From assembly GCF_036327415.1 (NCBI RefSeq), contig NZ_CP123961.1, positions 310,001-374,000 of the forward strand: DNA of 64,000 nt. Reading direction: 5' to 3'. Under the pieces are notes generated by a model that saw nothing but the letters and a program-made list of their open reading frames with translations, did not search any database and had not been told where the DNA came from. The position numbers and the translations under genes are program-made. Source of the stretch: Bartonella grahamii subsp. shimonis (GTDB taxonomy: Bacteria > Pseudomonadota > Alphaproteobacteria > Rhizobiales > Rhizobiaceae). Within the stretch, counting starts at the first letter, position 1. Each line of letters opens with the position of its first letter. Positions 9,392-19,000 of this stretch are shown piece by piece.

Positions 9392-9765
9392 TTTTTGTGC
9401 ACACTCTTTTTAATGATAAAATAATAAAATGAAAAAAGTTTTAAAAATGAAGCTTTTCTAAAATATCTTCGTTTGATTTACATTATTTTTATAAAGAGTA
9501 TAACTTTATAGAAATTTTTCAAATCTTATTTTTCTCAACAATATTTACAATTATAGGCTTTAATAGACAAGTTTTTAAAAACATATTTGCATTTTATACT
9601 CAAAATACAGCTTTATTTTTTAATCAACAATATCATGAAATTCAAAGCAAATGCTAAAACACATATTTTTCATAGAAAACTTAATTCTAAGAGAAATACT
9701 TTGCATCTTTTTCTGTTCATGGTACGCACGCAGGAAAGAAGCTTCAATATAAGGTTTTGTTTAAA
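9392..9765. other. Divergent intergenic region; hemC/hemD absent
   Basis: A very AT-rich 374-bp spacer between the divergent mic60-like and tsaD genes. No gene fragment can be recognised. In related heme-synthesising alphaproteobacteria the tetrapyrrole genes hemC and hemD lie here. AAGG at 9751-9754 is a weak ribosome-binding site for the ATG at 9766. Confidence 0.6.
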
Positions 9766-10860
9766 ATGCGTCTGCTGGGAATAGAAACAAGTTGTGATGA
9801 AACGGCAGCGGCTGTCATTGAATATAACAATAAATCAAACAGCCGAATTCTTTCCAATGTTGTTTGGAGCCAAATTGATCACCATGCACCTTACGGCGGT
9901 GTTGTTCCTGAAATTGCAGCTCGTGCCCATGTTGAAGTTCTTGATCATTTAATTCTGCAAGCACTAACAGAAGCAAACACAAAATTAAAAGATATTGATG
10001 GCATCGCAGCCACCAGTGGACCTGGTTTGATAGGAGGACTGTTGGTAGGCGTCATGAGTGCAAAAGCACTCTCTCTTGCCACTGGCAAACCATTTATTGC
10101 GGTAAATCACTTAGAGGGACATGCTTTAACAGCTGTGTTAACGCACAACGTCAGCTTTCCTTATTTATTACTTTTAGTTTCAGGAGGGCATACACAAACA
10201 ATCCTTGTTCATGGAGTAGGCAACTACCAACGTTTAGGAACCACCATTGATGATGCCTTAGGAGAAGCTTTTGATAAAACAGCAAAACTTTTAGGTCTTC
10301 CTTATCCTGGTGGACCAGCACTTGAAAAAGCAGCTTTATTTGGTGATAAAAATCGCATCCCTCTTCCACGACCTTTAAAAGGTGAAAAACGGTTAGATTT
10401 TTCTTTTTCAGGACTCAAAACTGCTGTTCGACAAGCCGCAACAGCCATAGCTCCTCTTACAGAAAATGATATTGCTGACATTGCAGCAAGTTTTCAAGCC
10501 GCCGTGACCGATACAATACATGATCGTATTCACCTAGCCCTACAACACTTTATCCACCAATATCCTCTCTCTCATGATCAAGGAAAGCGTTCTCCTGCTT
10601 TGGTTGTAGCAGGTGGCGTTGCCGCAAACCAAGCCATTCGCTCTACGTTACAAGAACTTGCCCATCAACATGGTTTTGAATTTATAGCCCCTCCTCTTTC
10701 CTTGTGTACCGATAATGCTGCAATGATTGCTTTTGCCGGTGCACAAAAACTCGCACGAGGAGAAACAAGCTCTCTTGACATTGCACCCCGCTCACGTTGG
10801 CCATTAGATGAAAAAGCCACACCCTTGATCGGAATGGGACGCCGTGGAACAAAAGCATAA
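9766..10860 (+). CDS. tsaD: tRNA N6-adenosine threonylcarbamoyltransferase TsaD
   Basis: The product is 364 residues, the family norm. With TsaB and TsaE it transfers the threonylcarbamoyl group to A37 of ANN-decoding tRNAs in the cytoplasm. Motifs seen: the N-terminal [11 protein letters not shown], the metal-binding HLEGH (HxxxH), the ASKHA phosphate motif [31 protein letters not shown], and a late GGVAANQ. The ATG at 9766 is preferred over an in-frame TTG at 9757 because the conserved protein begins [12 protein letters not shown]. The gene is divergent from mic60-hemY, as in rhizobia. Confidence 0.97.
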   Translation: MRLLGIETSCDETAAAVIEYNNKSNSRILSNVVWSQIDHHAPYGGVVPEIAARAHVEVLDHLILQALTEANTKLKDIDGIAATSGPGLIGGLLVGVMSAKALSLATGKPFIAVNHLEGHALTAVLTHNVSFPYLLLLVSGGHTQTILVHGVGNYQRLGTTIDDALGEAFDKTAKLLGLPYPGGPALEKAALFGDKNRIPLPRPLKGEKRLDFSFSGLKTAVRQAATAIAPLTENDIADIAASFQAAVTDTIHDRIHLALQHFIHQYPLSHDQGKRSPALVVAGGVAANQAIRSTLQELAHQHGFEFIAPPLSLCTDNAAMIAFAGAQKLARGETSSLDIAPRSRWPLDEKATPLIGMGRRGTKA

Positions 10861-10868
10861 TAAAATTG

Positions 10869-10886
10869 ACGCCCCCCCACACACAC
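10869..10886 (+). repeat. Poly-C/(CA)n tract
   Basis: A run of seven C followed directly by CACACACACA, nine bases after the tsaD stop. It is a likely length-variable site but lies outside any gene. Confidence 0.5.
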
Positions 10887-10894
10887 ATCTTAAA

Positions 10895-11105
10895 GAACGA
10901 AGATTCCTACTCAATCCGGTCTGTGGATAGCCCGAATTCTCTATCGAGCGGATTCCGCCTGCTTCTCACTCACGCAATTCACTTAACCCAAAGCTCGATA
11001 CGCAAACCTAAATATTCACCACACATTCTAAAAAACTTCATATTTCAAAAAACTGCCTTACATCATTACACTTCAAATGACGGTATTTTATGGCATAATA
11101 AGATC
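10895..11105 (+). repeat. Composite repeat, short degenerate form (modules 1 and 4)
   Basis: Module 1 (ACGAAGATTCCTACTC, CGGTCTGTGGATA, CTCACTCACGCAATTCAC) is followed by module-4-like sequence (TAAATATTCACCACACATTC, CGGTATTTTATGGCATAATAAG). The rest of the 10861-11474 spacer holds no gene that I recognise. The in-frame stretch just upstream of the EVE gene (11346-11474) could be a relic but matches nothing I know. Confidence 0.5.
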
Positions 11106-11474
11106 TACCCTCTCCCACGAAGCATAGATATGAATGCCATTCTTTGACCTCATCATCTTTGACTCTCTGTTCGTTTCATTGCCATTGTGATCTTAAAGCT
11201 TTTTAGAATCAATTTTCTTAATTTTCTCTAACAAACTCTTATAGTGACTGCATTTCAAACCATAGCTTAAAAGATAAGCAAAGAACAAAATACCTTTATA
11301 CAACATGAAATATCAATAGATTGCGTTTCTCTACTATACGTTATTTTGAAACAAGAAAAAGCAGATAATGCCTGTTCTTTACCCCATTTTAAAAATCATC
11401 GTTTATGGTGTTACAAAGATGCTTATAAAAATGCACATGATGAATGCATAGCAGTCTATGAAAAAGGAGAACTC

Positions 11475-11909
11475 ATGGCTTATTGGCTTTTTAAATCTGA
11501 ACCCCATAAATGGTCATGGGAGATGCAAAAGAAAAAAGGAATTGATGGCGAACAATGGGATGGTGTACGCAATTATCAAGCCCGTAATAATATGCGTGCC
11601 ATGAAATATGGTGATAAAGGTTTTTTTTATCACTCAAATAAAGGTTTAGAAATTGTAGGCATTGTAGAAATATGTGCTGAAGCACACCCTGATCCGACAA
11701 GCTCTGATCCACGCTGGGAATGTGTGGATATCCGCGCACTTTGTGACATGCCAACACCTGTTTCATTAAAACAAATTAAAGCCAATCCCAAACTAGCAAA
11801 TATGGTGCTGGTTAATGCCAGCCGCTTATCAGTGCAACCCGTGACAGAAGATGAATGGAAAGAAGTTTGTTTGATGGGCAACCTTAAAAGTGAAATGCTT
11901 TTATCTTAA
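11475..11909 (+). CDS. EVE domain protein
   Basis: The product is 144 residues, the usual size of the stand-alone EVE family (PUA-like fold, thymocyte-nuclear-protein type). It opens with MAYWLFKSEP and contains WDGVRNYQARNNMR and the FYHSN strand that line the putative modified-base pocket. EVE proteins are thought to read modified nucleotides in DNA or RNA; no ligand is known here. The start at 11475 is supported by AAGGAGA at 11464-11470. An upstream in-frame extension to 11346 lacks family similarity. In rhizobia the gene follows tsaD and gpsA; gpsA is not present here. Confidence 0.9.
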   Translation: MAYWLFKSEPHKWSWEMQKKKGIDGEQWDGVRNYQARNNMRAMKYGDKGFFYHSNKGLEIVGIVEICAEAHPDPTSSDPRWECVDIRALCDMPTPVSLKQIKANPKLANMVLVNASRLSVQPVTEDEWKEVCLMGNLKSEMLLS

Positions 11910-12816
11910 AACAATAATTTTTATTTATTAACTCATATAAAAAGATGCTTCATAGCGCAAAAGAACAAGCACAACACATCTCTCTGTTGAGATATTCTCA
12001 TGCTAAATGCATAAATATGATATTTTTCTTTGTCATTTTTTATCCTGCACTCTTTCTCAATACAGTCTCCTCCCAAATTGCACAAAAAAGCTCTTCATAA
12101 TATAACGCATCTTTTCGGCATTGCTAAAGATAAGGCTTACTCAACAATTATAATAGGCAACACCATGAAATCACACACAGCCCCCTTCGCACACAAATGC
12201 AACGAAAAACAAAACTGAATGTGGATAAAAAACAATAAAAATGACCATGAAATGCGCATATGCTAGATGTTGCACAGTTCTCTTCACGCTTAAAAAACGC
12301 ATCATATTGAGTGTTCATTGTTTTGTTTTGCATGTTGGATGAGAGTCTCTCATACCGCAGGATTCTCTCATTCCCAGCCTATTTATATTGAATCAATCAA
12401 AAGCTATTTTCGTGCACATCACAAACGGAGAAAATCCCGTATGGAATAAAAAACGTGAAAGAAAGAACTAAAAATTCCTTTTATGAATCGTCTCAAGTGC
12501 CAAGGACTGTCCGCAACACCCACGAGCTGGCAAAGTGTATGATAGTGCCGGCTTATTTCTCCATAAGCATAAAGATGATAACACTCAATGGCTAAAACAC
12601 GTTCTAGAGCATAAAAAACACTTCCAACCAATACGTAAAATACTCTGCAGACGGAAATACCTTCTTTTCGGCAAGCAATCATAGAAATTATAAAAGTTTA
12701 TTTTTTAGAGTTGCTCTTTTTTAATTTTCCTCTTTTAATTTTTCTTGCATGAAATCTCATTTTTCATGAAACTACTCTTTACCAACTAGCGCATCAACCT
12801 GCCTATAAGGAAAAAC
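11910..12816. other. Intergenic region containing composite repeat copy B
   Basis: From 11910 to about 12340 I see nothing beyond AT-rich sequence with no credible gene. From about 12345 to 12610 lies composite repeat copy B (see its own entry). From 12610 to 12816 there is a T-rich leader to the response regulator gene. Confidence 0.5.
12345..12610 (+). repeat. Composite repeat, copy B (module 2)
   Basis: Landmarks: ATATTGAATCAATCAAAAG, GTGCACATCACAAACGG, GAAAGAAAGAACTAAAAA, TCTCAAGTGCCAAGGACTGT, CCATAAGCATAAAGATGAT. They occur in the same order and spacing as in copies A, F and G. Confidence 0.7.
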
Positions 12817-13497
12817 ATGAACCACTATACTCTTTTAATTGTTGAAGACGATGATCTACGCCCCATTTTAGTAGAACAATTGCAAATGCATCAAGAGTTT
12901 GAAATTTTCCAAGAAAAAACAGCAGAAGCGGGAATAAAAATAATCCAAGAAAAAAATATTGATCTCGCTATTTTGGGACTTGAACTTCCTGATCTTGATG
13001 GTTGCAAAGCCGTTACACAATTACGCACCAAAGGATTTCGTGCCCCCATTATCATGATAACAAATTATGATACAGACTGCGATAATATTTTAGATCTTGA
13101 AACAGGCGCCAATGATTATGTGACAAAGCCTTTTCGCTTTGCGGTGTTATTAGCGAGAATTCGAGCACTGTTGCGCCAATATGAACAAAATGAAGACGCA
13201 ACCTTTCATATTGGCCTCTATACTTTTAAACTAAGACAAAAACTTCTTCTTGATCAATACAACAATAAAATCTGTCTCACAGAAAAAGAAGCAGCGATTC
13301 TTAAATGTCTCTATTATGCCAATGATAAAGTTGTCAGCCGTGAAACATTGTTAGAACAAGTTTGGGGTTATAATGAAAATATTGTCACCCATACTTTAGA
13401 AACCCATATCTATCGTTTGCGACAAAAAATCGAAAAAGATCCCTCCAATGCACAAATTCTCATGACAGATCAAAATGGTTATCGTTTAAATCTTTAA
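12817..13497 (+). CDS. OmpR-family response regulator without the phospho-acceptor aspartate
   Basis: The product is 226 residues: an N-terminal receiver domain (about 5-120) and a winged-helix DNA-binding domain (about 135-226; LTEKEAAILKCLYYAN, RETLLEQVWGYN, THTLETHIYRLRQKIEKD). No kinase gene is adjacent, so it is an orphan. The switch residues Thr (MITNYDTD) and Lys (VTKPFRF) are kept, but the position of the phosphorylated Asp reads DLAILGLELPDLDG, with Gly54 where the family has Asp. The acidic patch VEDDDLR also appears one residue short. It may work without phosphorylation. It converges with the methyltransferase gene on the other strand. Confidence 0.9.
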   Translation: MNHYTLLIVEDDDLRPILVEQLQMHQEFEIFQEKTAEAGIKIIQEKNIDLAILGLELPDLDGCKAVTQLRTKGFRAPIIMITNYDTDCDNILDLETGANDYVTKPFRFAVLLARIRALLRQYEQNEDATFHIGLYTFKLRQKLLLDQYNNKICLTEKEAAILKCLYYANDKVVSRETLLEQVWGYNENIVTHTLETHIYRLRQKIEKDPSNAQILMTDQNGYRLNL

Positions 13498-13636
13498 TTT
13501 GAGATTTACTGTTTCAAAAACAATTTTAATATTCTAAATGAAAACAAAAACGAAAAAACCTTCACATATAATGTGCAAAAAATTGAAATAAGAGAATCCT
13601 TCTATATTTGCGGTTCTCATGCCAATGGCAAAATAA

Positions 13637-14407
13637 TTAATTATCTTTATAAATTAAAATATTTCGCACTTGTGGTGATAAAGAAGGAACAAAAACACGT
13701 CGCGATTGACGACGCTGTACCAGCAAGCCTTGATAAACACGTTTTTGTGCCTGACACATTAAGAGTCCACCAAAATAAGGCAAAAGATAGCGTGCAAATG
13801 GCTCATAAAAAAATGAGAACAACCGCGAAACATAACCCGTAGAAGGCATATAATATACAATTTCTTGTATTGGCCCAGAAACAAAATTTGTTTTTTCGAA
13901 CAAACGGGTAATTTGTTGCCGACTATAGGGTTCGCCATAACCAAAGGGCGTAGTAATATTGCGCGCCCAAAAGCCAGAGCGATTAGGTACAATAACGATC
14001 AAATGACCATTGGGTGCTAAAACACGCCATATTTCATTCAACGTTTCAAATGAATTTTCTGTATATTCTAATGCATGTACCAATAAAATACAATCAACTG
14101 ACGCATCCGGAAGCGGCAAATCTTCTTCAAAAACAAGCGCTGTAGCAACTTTCTCAGCACAAGGCCAAGGCGAAGCACCCTGAGCAGCTGGCATAAAAGC
14201 AAAACATTGTTGGGTACGTTCACGTAATGTAGAAAGATAAGGAAGTGCATAACCCAACCCCATAATCCGTTTATCCGTAAGATCAGGCCACCATAAATTC
14301 AATTGGTCACACAGCGTCTTTTGTACACGCAGTCCAAGTGTAGAAGCATAAAAATCTTTCAGCGTAACGATATCCAACTCAACATACCATGTAGAAACAA
14401 ATTTCAA
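13637..14407 (-). CDS. SAM-dependent methyltransferase, class I
   Basis: The product is 256 residues. The SAM fold is incomplete in appearance: motif I is weak (IMGLGYALPYL), followed by an acidic strand end (VFEEDLPLPDASVDCILLVHALEYTEN) and the post-motif strand WRVLAPNGHLIVIVPNRSGFWARN, as in the methyltransferase type 11 family of rhizobia. The substrate is unknown. The C-terminus is basic (RVYQGLLVQRRQSRR). It is 224 bp downstream of the TIGR02302 gene and on the same strand. No gloB gene follows. Confidence 0.82.
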   Translation of the reverse strand: MKFVSTWYVELDIVTLKDFYASTLGLRVQKTLCDQLNLWWPDLTDKRIMGLGYALPYLSTLRERTQQCFAFMPAAQGASPWPCAEKVATALVFEEDLPLPDASVDCILLVHALEYTENSFETLNEIWRVLAPNGHLIVIVPNRSGFWARNITTPFGYGEPYSRQQITRLFEKTNFVSGPIQEIVYYMPSTGYVSRLFSFFYEPFARYLLPYFGGLLMCQAQKRVYQGLLVQRRQSRRVFVPSLSPQVRNILIYKDN

Positions 14408-14631
14408 ACATTACAGACTTTCATATACCCAACTTATATGGATTTCTGCTCTTTCTCCGCAATAGCGAACATTTCAATATTTCATATTTTAAACTTAAAT
14501 GATCAAAAAAATCAGTACAGCAGGATGCTTACTGCGTTACAAGCGCTTTAATCATTTTCTGTGGAAACGAACCCCATAGAGGTTCTTCATACACTGTTTC
14601 TGACATCAATTAAGAAAAAAGCCAACACTGG

Positions 14632-17121
14632 TTAATTAAAATGAAGCAATCTTTCAAGATAGTTTTTTTCTTCTTCTGGAATATGCTCTTTACCAAGACG
14701 TTTGCGAATTTCATCCAAAATCTGCCGCGTACGCATTTGATCACTTTCTTGTGGTAGTGCCTCACCTTCCTGTCCTTCATCTGTTTTTGAAGAAAGTGGG
14801 CGTCCTAACGGATCTTTAGGATCAGAATCAGCATTTTGTTCATTTCCTGTTTCTTTGAGTGTTTCGCGCATTTTTTTCAAAACATTTTGTGCACCTTGCC
14901 GCAAAGATTCCAAAGCATCAGACTGATTTTGTATAGATACCTGATGATTTCCATTATCAAGAGCATTTTCCGCAGAATTCATTTTTTCTTCTGCCCTTTT
15001 CAATGCACCCCCTGATTCAAATCCTTGTTCTGATAATTCTTTTTCTAATGTTGATAATTCAGACTGCAATTCAGTTTGACGTTTTTTTAAAGATTTTTTT
15101 TGTGTCTCTGGAACATTTTCTCCGCGTTTTTGTTTCATCTCGAACTGATGTGTTTCATTGAGAATTTCTTGCTGACGACGCATTAAATCTCCAAGCTGAT
15201 CCATCTTTTCTTTCATTTGTGCAGATTGGCTTTTTTCCCCCTCATTTTGATTGCCTTTTTGCACATGCAAATGATCAAGCGTCTGTTCAACTTCCGCCAA
15301 GAGTTGTTCAGCTGCTAAAGAAGAGCCTGTTTTAGCCATTTCCTCAATTAAATTTAGCTTTTCTTGTAATGTAGCTTCAGAAAGATTGGAACTTTTTGAG
15401 TTTTTAAAATTTTTAGAAACTTGACTATCTGGCGCTTTTTCAGCCAAAGCATGAATATACTCATCCATAGCTTGGCGTAAATCTGCCATAAGCCGTTCAA
15501 TTTCTGCCGCTGGCGCACCGTAACGTAATGCATCACGTAAAGCAGCTTGTGCTTGTTTTAACTTTTTTTGCACGGGTTCAAACTGATTATCTTCAATACC
15601 CAGAGCAATTTGCCATAAATAATCCACCACACCGCGTAAATCCTCTTCTGTTTGTGCCAAAGAAAGTCTGGTCCACGCACTTTGTAGAACAAGAAAATGC
15701 ATTACATTTTGCAGACCCTTTTCTGGACGCACAAGCAAAGCAGAAAGCATATCCAATAAACGCTCTCTCGCAGAAGCATCAAGCGCTAATAAACGACGCA
15801 ATTCACTCACCGCACGCGCAACAGGATTTGAAAAAACTTGTTGCGGTAATGTCATAACAAAAGTTTTGCTACGCCCTTTCTGCCCCGCACCATCTTCTGC
15901 CACCAAAGTAATTTTGACTTGCGAACCCGCCCATGGATGCGCTGATATATTTTGCACCATCCGCATTTTCCCCTTTCCACCACGCGGAAGAAGAAGCTCT
16001 ATTTCCGGAGCATTATAAAGAGAAGAAGCACTTTTATTCTGAGGAAGAAAAGGCTCTATTTCAACAAAAGCCTTTGTCACACCATAATCATCATCCACCA
16101 CATATCGTAACTCTAACGATCCCGTTAAAATCCGCCCTGGTTTTTCCAGCCAATGAATTGTCGGAAGCATGTCCTTAACCATCTGCAAATGCCACTGCTG
16201 TTTTTTACGACGTGATGATACAAATAAATTCATTGAATGCTTTAAATGTGTTTCAAAATGAACGATTTGATCATTCAAAGCTGTTTGTTCCGTTTTCTCT
16301 GAAAACGAAACTTCCCTCCCATCTTCTACAGACTTTGCTTTTACTGTAACGCCAGCCCCATTGACAACACGCACAACAACATCACTCCCTTCAGGAATTT
16401 CTAGTTGTGTTTTCTCATCTTTTGTCAAATAAATTGGTGCCACACCGGTGTAAGCAGGTGGTGTTACCCAAGCATCAATCCGCATGAGTTTTTCATCAAT
16501 AACAGGACGAAAATCAAAGGCATCAACCAAACGCCCCCCTCGTGAACCAAAAGAAAAACTAAAAGCACACACAAAAAGAAGAATACACAAAGCCCTCAAA
16601 GCCAAAGGATCATAATCCGCACTATTAAGAGAGATAAATCCAGTTTTTAAGTGGCACAATTTCTCTGCCATTCGGCGTTGATGTTCACGCCAAATAACAG
16701 CACTAAAATTTTCATCATTTTCAGAACATACACGATCTGTCTGAATATTCAAAGGCTGATGTCTAAGATCATTGACGCGTTCAAGACGGCAATTCACTTC
16801 CCGTATTGTGGGAAACCGAAAACGAATAAGAAAAAATAAACTTGCCCCAGCACAAACAAGCATAACCCCAAGTAAGAGCAAATGTGACCAATAGCCCAAA
16901 ATGCCAAAAAGTCCCAACCAGCTAAACGAACAAAAGAGAGTAAGAACAAGGAAAAATGGCAACAACCGTACCCACATCCGTTCAAATGAAAGGATTCCCC
17001 ACATCAAAATGCGCACACACAAAAGCTTTATTTTTGCAAAACTTTTGATGTTTTCATTTCCCATAGACAAGTATTTGTCCCCTTTTACAACGGTTAATTG
17101 AGATCTTGATTTTCTCTCCAC
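14632..17121 (-). CDS. TIGR02302 family membrane protein (DUF4175)
   Basis: The product is 829 residues, as usual for this alphaproteobacterial family of unknown role. Hydrophobic helices lie at about residues 45-75 and 80-105, with another at about 175-195, followed by a large extracytoplasmic domain (VVRVVNGAGVTVKAKS, LRYVVDDDYGVTKAFVEIEPF). The last 270 residues are rich in Q, E and K and predicted to be coiled coil (MDQLGDLMRRQQEILNETHQ). It lies 351 bp downstream of lysA on the same strand, with a repeat in between. Confidence 0.85.
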   Translation of the reverse strand: MERKSRSQLTVVKGDKYLSMGNENIKSFAKIKLLCVRILMWGILSFERMWVRLLPFFLVLTLFCSFSWLGLFGILGYWSHLLLLGVMLVCAGASLFFLIRFRFPTIREVNCRLERVNDLRHQPLNIQTDRVCSENDENFSAVIWREHQRRMAEKLCHLKTGFISLNSADYDPLALRALCILLFVCAFSFSFGSRGGRLVDAFDFRPVIDEKLMRIDAWVTPPAYTGVAPIYLTKDEKTQLEIPEGSDVVVRVVNGAGVTVKAKSVEDGREVSFSEKTEQTALNDQIVHFETHLKHSMNLFVSSRRKKQQWHLQMVKDMLPTIHWLEKPGRILTGSLELRYVVDDDYGVTKAFVEIEPFLPQNKSASSLYNAPEIELLLPRGGKGKMRMVQNISAHPWAGSQVKITLVAEDGAGQKGRSKTFVMTLPQQVFSNPVARAVSELRRLLALDASARERLLDMLSALLVRPEKGLQNVMHFLVLQSAWTRLSLAQTEEDLRGVVDYLWQIALGIEDNQFEPVQKKLKQAQAALRDALRYGAPAAEIERLMADLRQAMDEYIHALAEKAPDSQVSKNFKNSKSSNLSEATLQEKLNLIEEMAKTGSSLAAEQLLAEVEQTLDHLHVQKGNQNEGEKSQSAQMKEKMDQLGDLMRRQQEILNETHQFEMKQKRGENVPETQKKSLKKRQTELQSELSTLEKELSEQGFESGGALKRAEEKMNSAENALDNGNHQVSIQNQSDALESLRQGAQNVLKKMRETLKETGNEQNADSDPKDPLGRPLSSKTDEGQEGEALPQESDQMRTRQILDEIRKRLGKEHIPEEEKNYLERLLHFN

Positions 17122-17400
17122 CCTAAAGGATTAAGATTCTTAACCACCCCCAATCTGTAATCAGACTGGTTTTCTTGAGATAAGCACCACTTGCTGATCA
17201 CCTATGTGATTCACCTAATAGTCCCGACGGGTAAGTTCTATCCTAGATATCCCATTTGACTTTATACTTCTACACTTGGTTGATACAAAAGAAAACTGAA
17301 ATCAGCTAAAAATGACATTGTACTTTTAATATGCATAAATGTACCTTATATTAGCATATTAAAGGGAAATATTTTATAGCACTATAAAGAAATCCTACAC
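17121..17400 (+). repeat. Composite repeat, variant form
   Basis: Module 1 (TTAAGATTCTTAACC, CCAATCTGTAATCAGA, TATGTGATTCACCTAATAG) is followed by a variant tail shared with 39785-40070: AATATGCATAAATGTACC, ATATTAGCA, AATATTTTATAGCACTATAAAG. It fills the spacer between lysA and the TIGR02302 gene; 17400-17472 shows nothing. Confidence 0.5.
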
Positions 17401-17472
17401 AAAACAATTCCCAAAAGATAAATTATTTCATCAAAGTTTAGTAAAAATAAGACCAAAAATATTTAACAATGC

Positions 17473-18753
17473 TCAATTCAATTCAGGTTTAATCCAATCT
17501 GGAATATGATCGCAGTCTATCAATTGCGCATAATCAAGACGTGGACGAATAATCGCAAAACGTGTATCCTGAATAAGAACCTCCGGCACCAAAAGCCGGC
17601 TATTATAAGTGCTTGCCATTACCGCACCATAAGCCCCCGCTCCTGTTATTGCCAAAACATCACCTGCCTGCAATACCGGCAAAGAGCGTTCCAAGCCTAA
17701 ATAATCACCGGTCTCACAAACAGGACCAACAATATCGGCACTAATCAGTGGGGCATCTACTGGTGCTTTTTTCACTGGTATCACATTTTGCCACGCGTCA
17801 TAAAGCGTCGGACGCATGAAATCATTCATTGCCGCATCAACAATAACAAAATTCCGCCCTTCCCCCTTTTTTAAATACACAACCGATGTCACCAAAACAC
17901 CAGCTTCACCAACAATACTACGCCCAGGCTCTAAAATAATATCGATCCCTAAAGGCGCAATATGCTTCTTTACCAGCGCTGCATACTCAAAAGGAGAGGG
18001 TACAGGATATTGCTCATGACCATAAGAAATACCAAGCCCGCCCCCAATATCAATATGGGTTATCGCATAACCATTATTCCATAATTGACGCACAAAATCT
18101 GCAGCAATAATAAATGCATCTTCAAACGGTTTTAAATCACAAATTTGACTACCAATATGGAGATCAACACCACACACATGAAGACCGGGCAATTGGGCTG
18201 CTTTTTTATAGGCATCACCCGCCAACGATAGCGGAATACCAAATTTATTCTCAGATTTTCCTGTTGTAATTTTCTTGTGAGTCTTAGCATCAACATCAGG
18301 ATTAATGCGCAAAGCAATACGAGCTGTTTTTGAAAGCGCAATAGCCCGTGCCGATAATTGTTCAAGTTCTGACTCTGATTCAACGTTAAAACAATAAATA
18401 TCCTTTGCAAGAGCAAAATCTATTTCTCTCACTGTTTTACCAACACCAGAATAAATAATACGCTGCGCAGGAATACCAACAGCAAGTACGCGCCGTAATT
18501 CCCCTTCTGAGACCACATCAACTCCCGCACCACTGTTCGCTAAAAGTTGTAACACCGCTTGGTTGGAATTCGCTTTAACCGCATAAGCAATTAAACTCGG
18601 CATATCGCGAAATGCATTCTGATAATCTTTAAAATGTGCAACAATTGCGCTAGCTGAATAACAATAAAAAGGTGTTCCAACTTCCCGCACAGGTTCTAAA
18701 AGCGAAAGACCTTCAGCGTGGAGCACACCCTGATGATAAGAAAAAAAACGCAT
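17473..18753 (-). CDS. lysA: Diaminopimelate decarboxylase
   Basis: The product is 426 residues. This PLP enzyme converts meso-diaminopimelate to L-lysine, the last step of lysine synthesis. The alanine-racemase-like barrel carries the Schiff-base lysine (Lys60 in LIAYAVKANSN), the HIGSQI motif, the phosphate-binding GGGLGISY and the EPGRSIVGEAG stretch. The C-terminal beta domain contains the second-site motif GPVCETGDYL, with its cysteine, and AGAYGAVMASTYN. It starts eight bases after the stop of the small lipoprotein gene lptM, with GGGA upstream as ribosome-binding site, so it belongs to an argH-lptM-lysA operon. Confidence 0.97.
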   Translation of the reverse strand: MRFFSYHQGVLHAEGLSLLEPVREVGTPFYCYSASAIVAHFKDYQNAFRDMPSLIAYAVKANSNQAVLQLLANSGAGVDVVSEGELRRVLAVGIPAQRIIYSGVGKTVREIDFALAKDIYCFNVESESELEQLSARAIALSKTARIALRINPDVDAKTHKKITTGKSENKFGIPLSLAGDAYKKAAQLPGLHVCGVDLHIGSQICDLKPFEDAFIIAADFVRQLWNNGYAITHIDIGGGLGISYGHEQYPVPSPFEYAALVKKHIAPLGIDIILEPGRSIVGEAGVLVTSVVYLKKGEGRNFVIVDAAMNDFMRPTLYDAWQNVIPVKKAPVDAPLISADIVGPVCETGDYLGLERSLPVLQAGDVLAITGAGAYGAVMASTYNSRLLVPEVLIQDTRFAIIRPRLDYAQLIDCDHIPDWIKPELN

Positions 18754-18761
18754 AAAAATCC

Positions 18762-18941
18762 CTATTGTATCAACCGATCAAGAATAAAAGGTTCATCTGT
18801 TTTACCTTGAGAAACAAATGTTCCTTGTGAAGAATCCACCACTGCTGAAGGAGGCAATTCTAATGCTCCCTTACGCCCACATCCAACGATAATAACGCTC
18901 CCCAAAAGAACAATTGTTAAACTCTTTAAAATAATCTTCAT
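18762..18941 (-). CDS. lptM: Small lipoprotein, LptM (YifL)-like
   Basis: A 59-residue gene read directly on the minus strand. The signal sequence MKIILKSLTIVLLGSVIIVG ends in a lipobox with Cys21, followed by GRKGALELPP, the hallmark GxKGxLxLP of the LptM family. In E. coli LptM helps mature the LptD-LptE lipopolysaccharide translocon in the outer membrane. The gene lies between argH (stop 59 bp upstream) and lysA (8 bp downstream), its normal position in many proteobacteria. It is short enough to be missed by gene finders. Confidence 0.9.
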   Translation of the reverse strand: MKIILKSLTIVLLGSVIIVGCGRKGALELPPSAVVDSSQGTFVSQGKTDEPFILDRLIQ

Positions 18942-19000
18942 ACGCCCTTTTCTTTCCTACTAATATCTCTTCTTTATGCTTGCGCTTAAAATAAAATCAC

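Noticed and set aside
9757..9765. TTG start for tsaD three codons upstream
   Set aside because: Family proteins begin at MRLLGIETS, and ATG at 9766 is better placed relative to AAGG at 9751.
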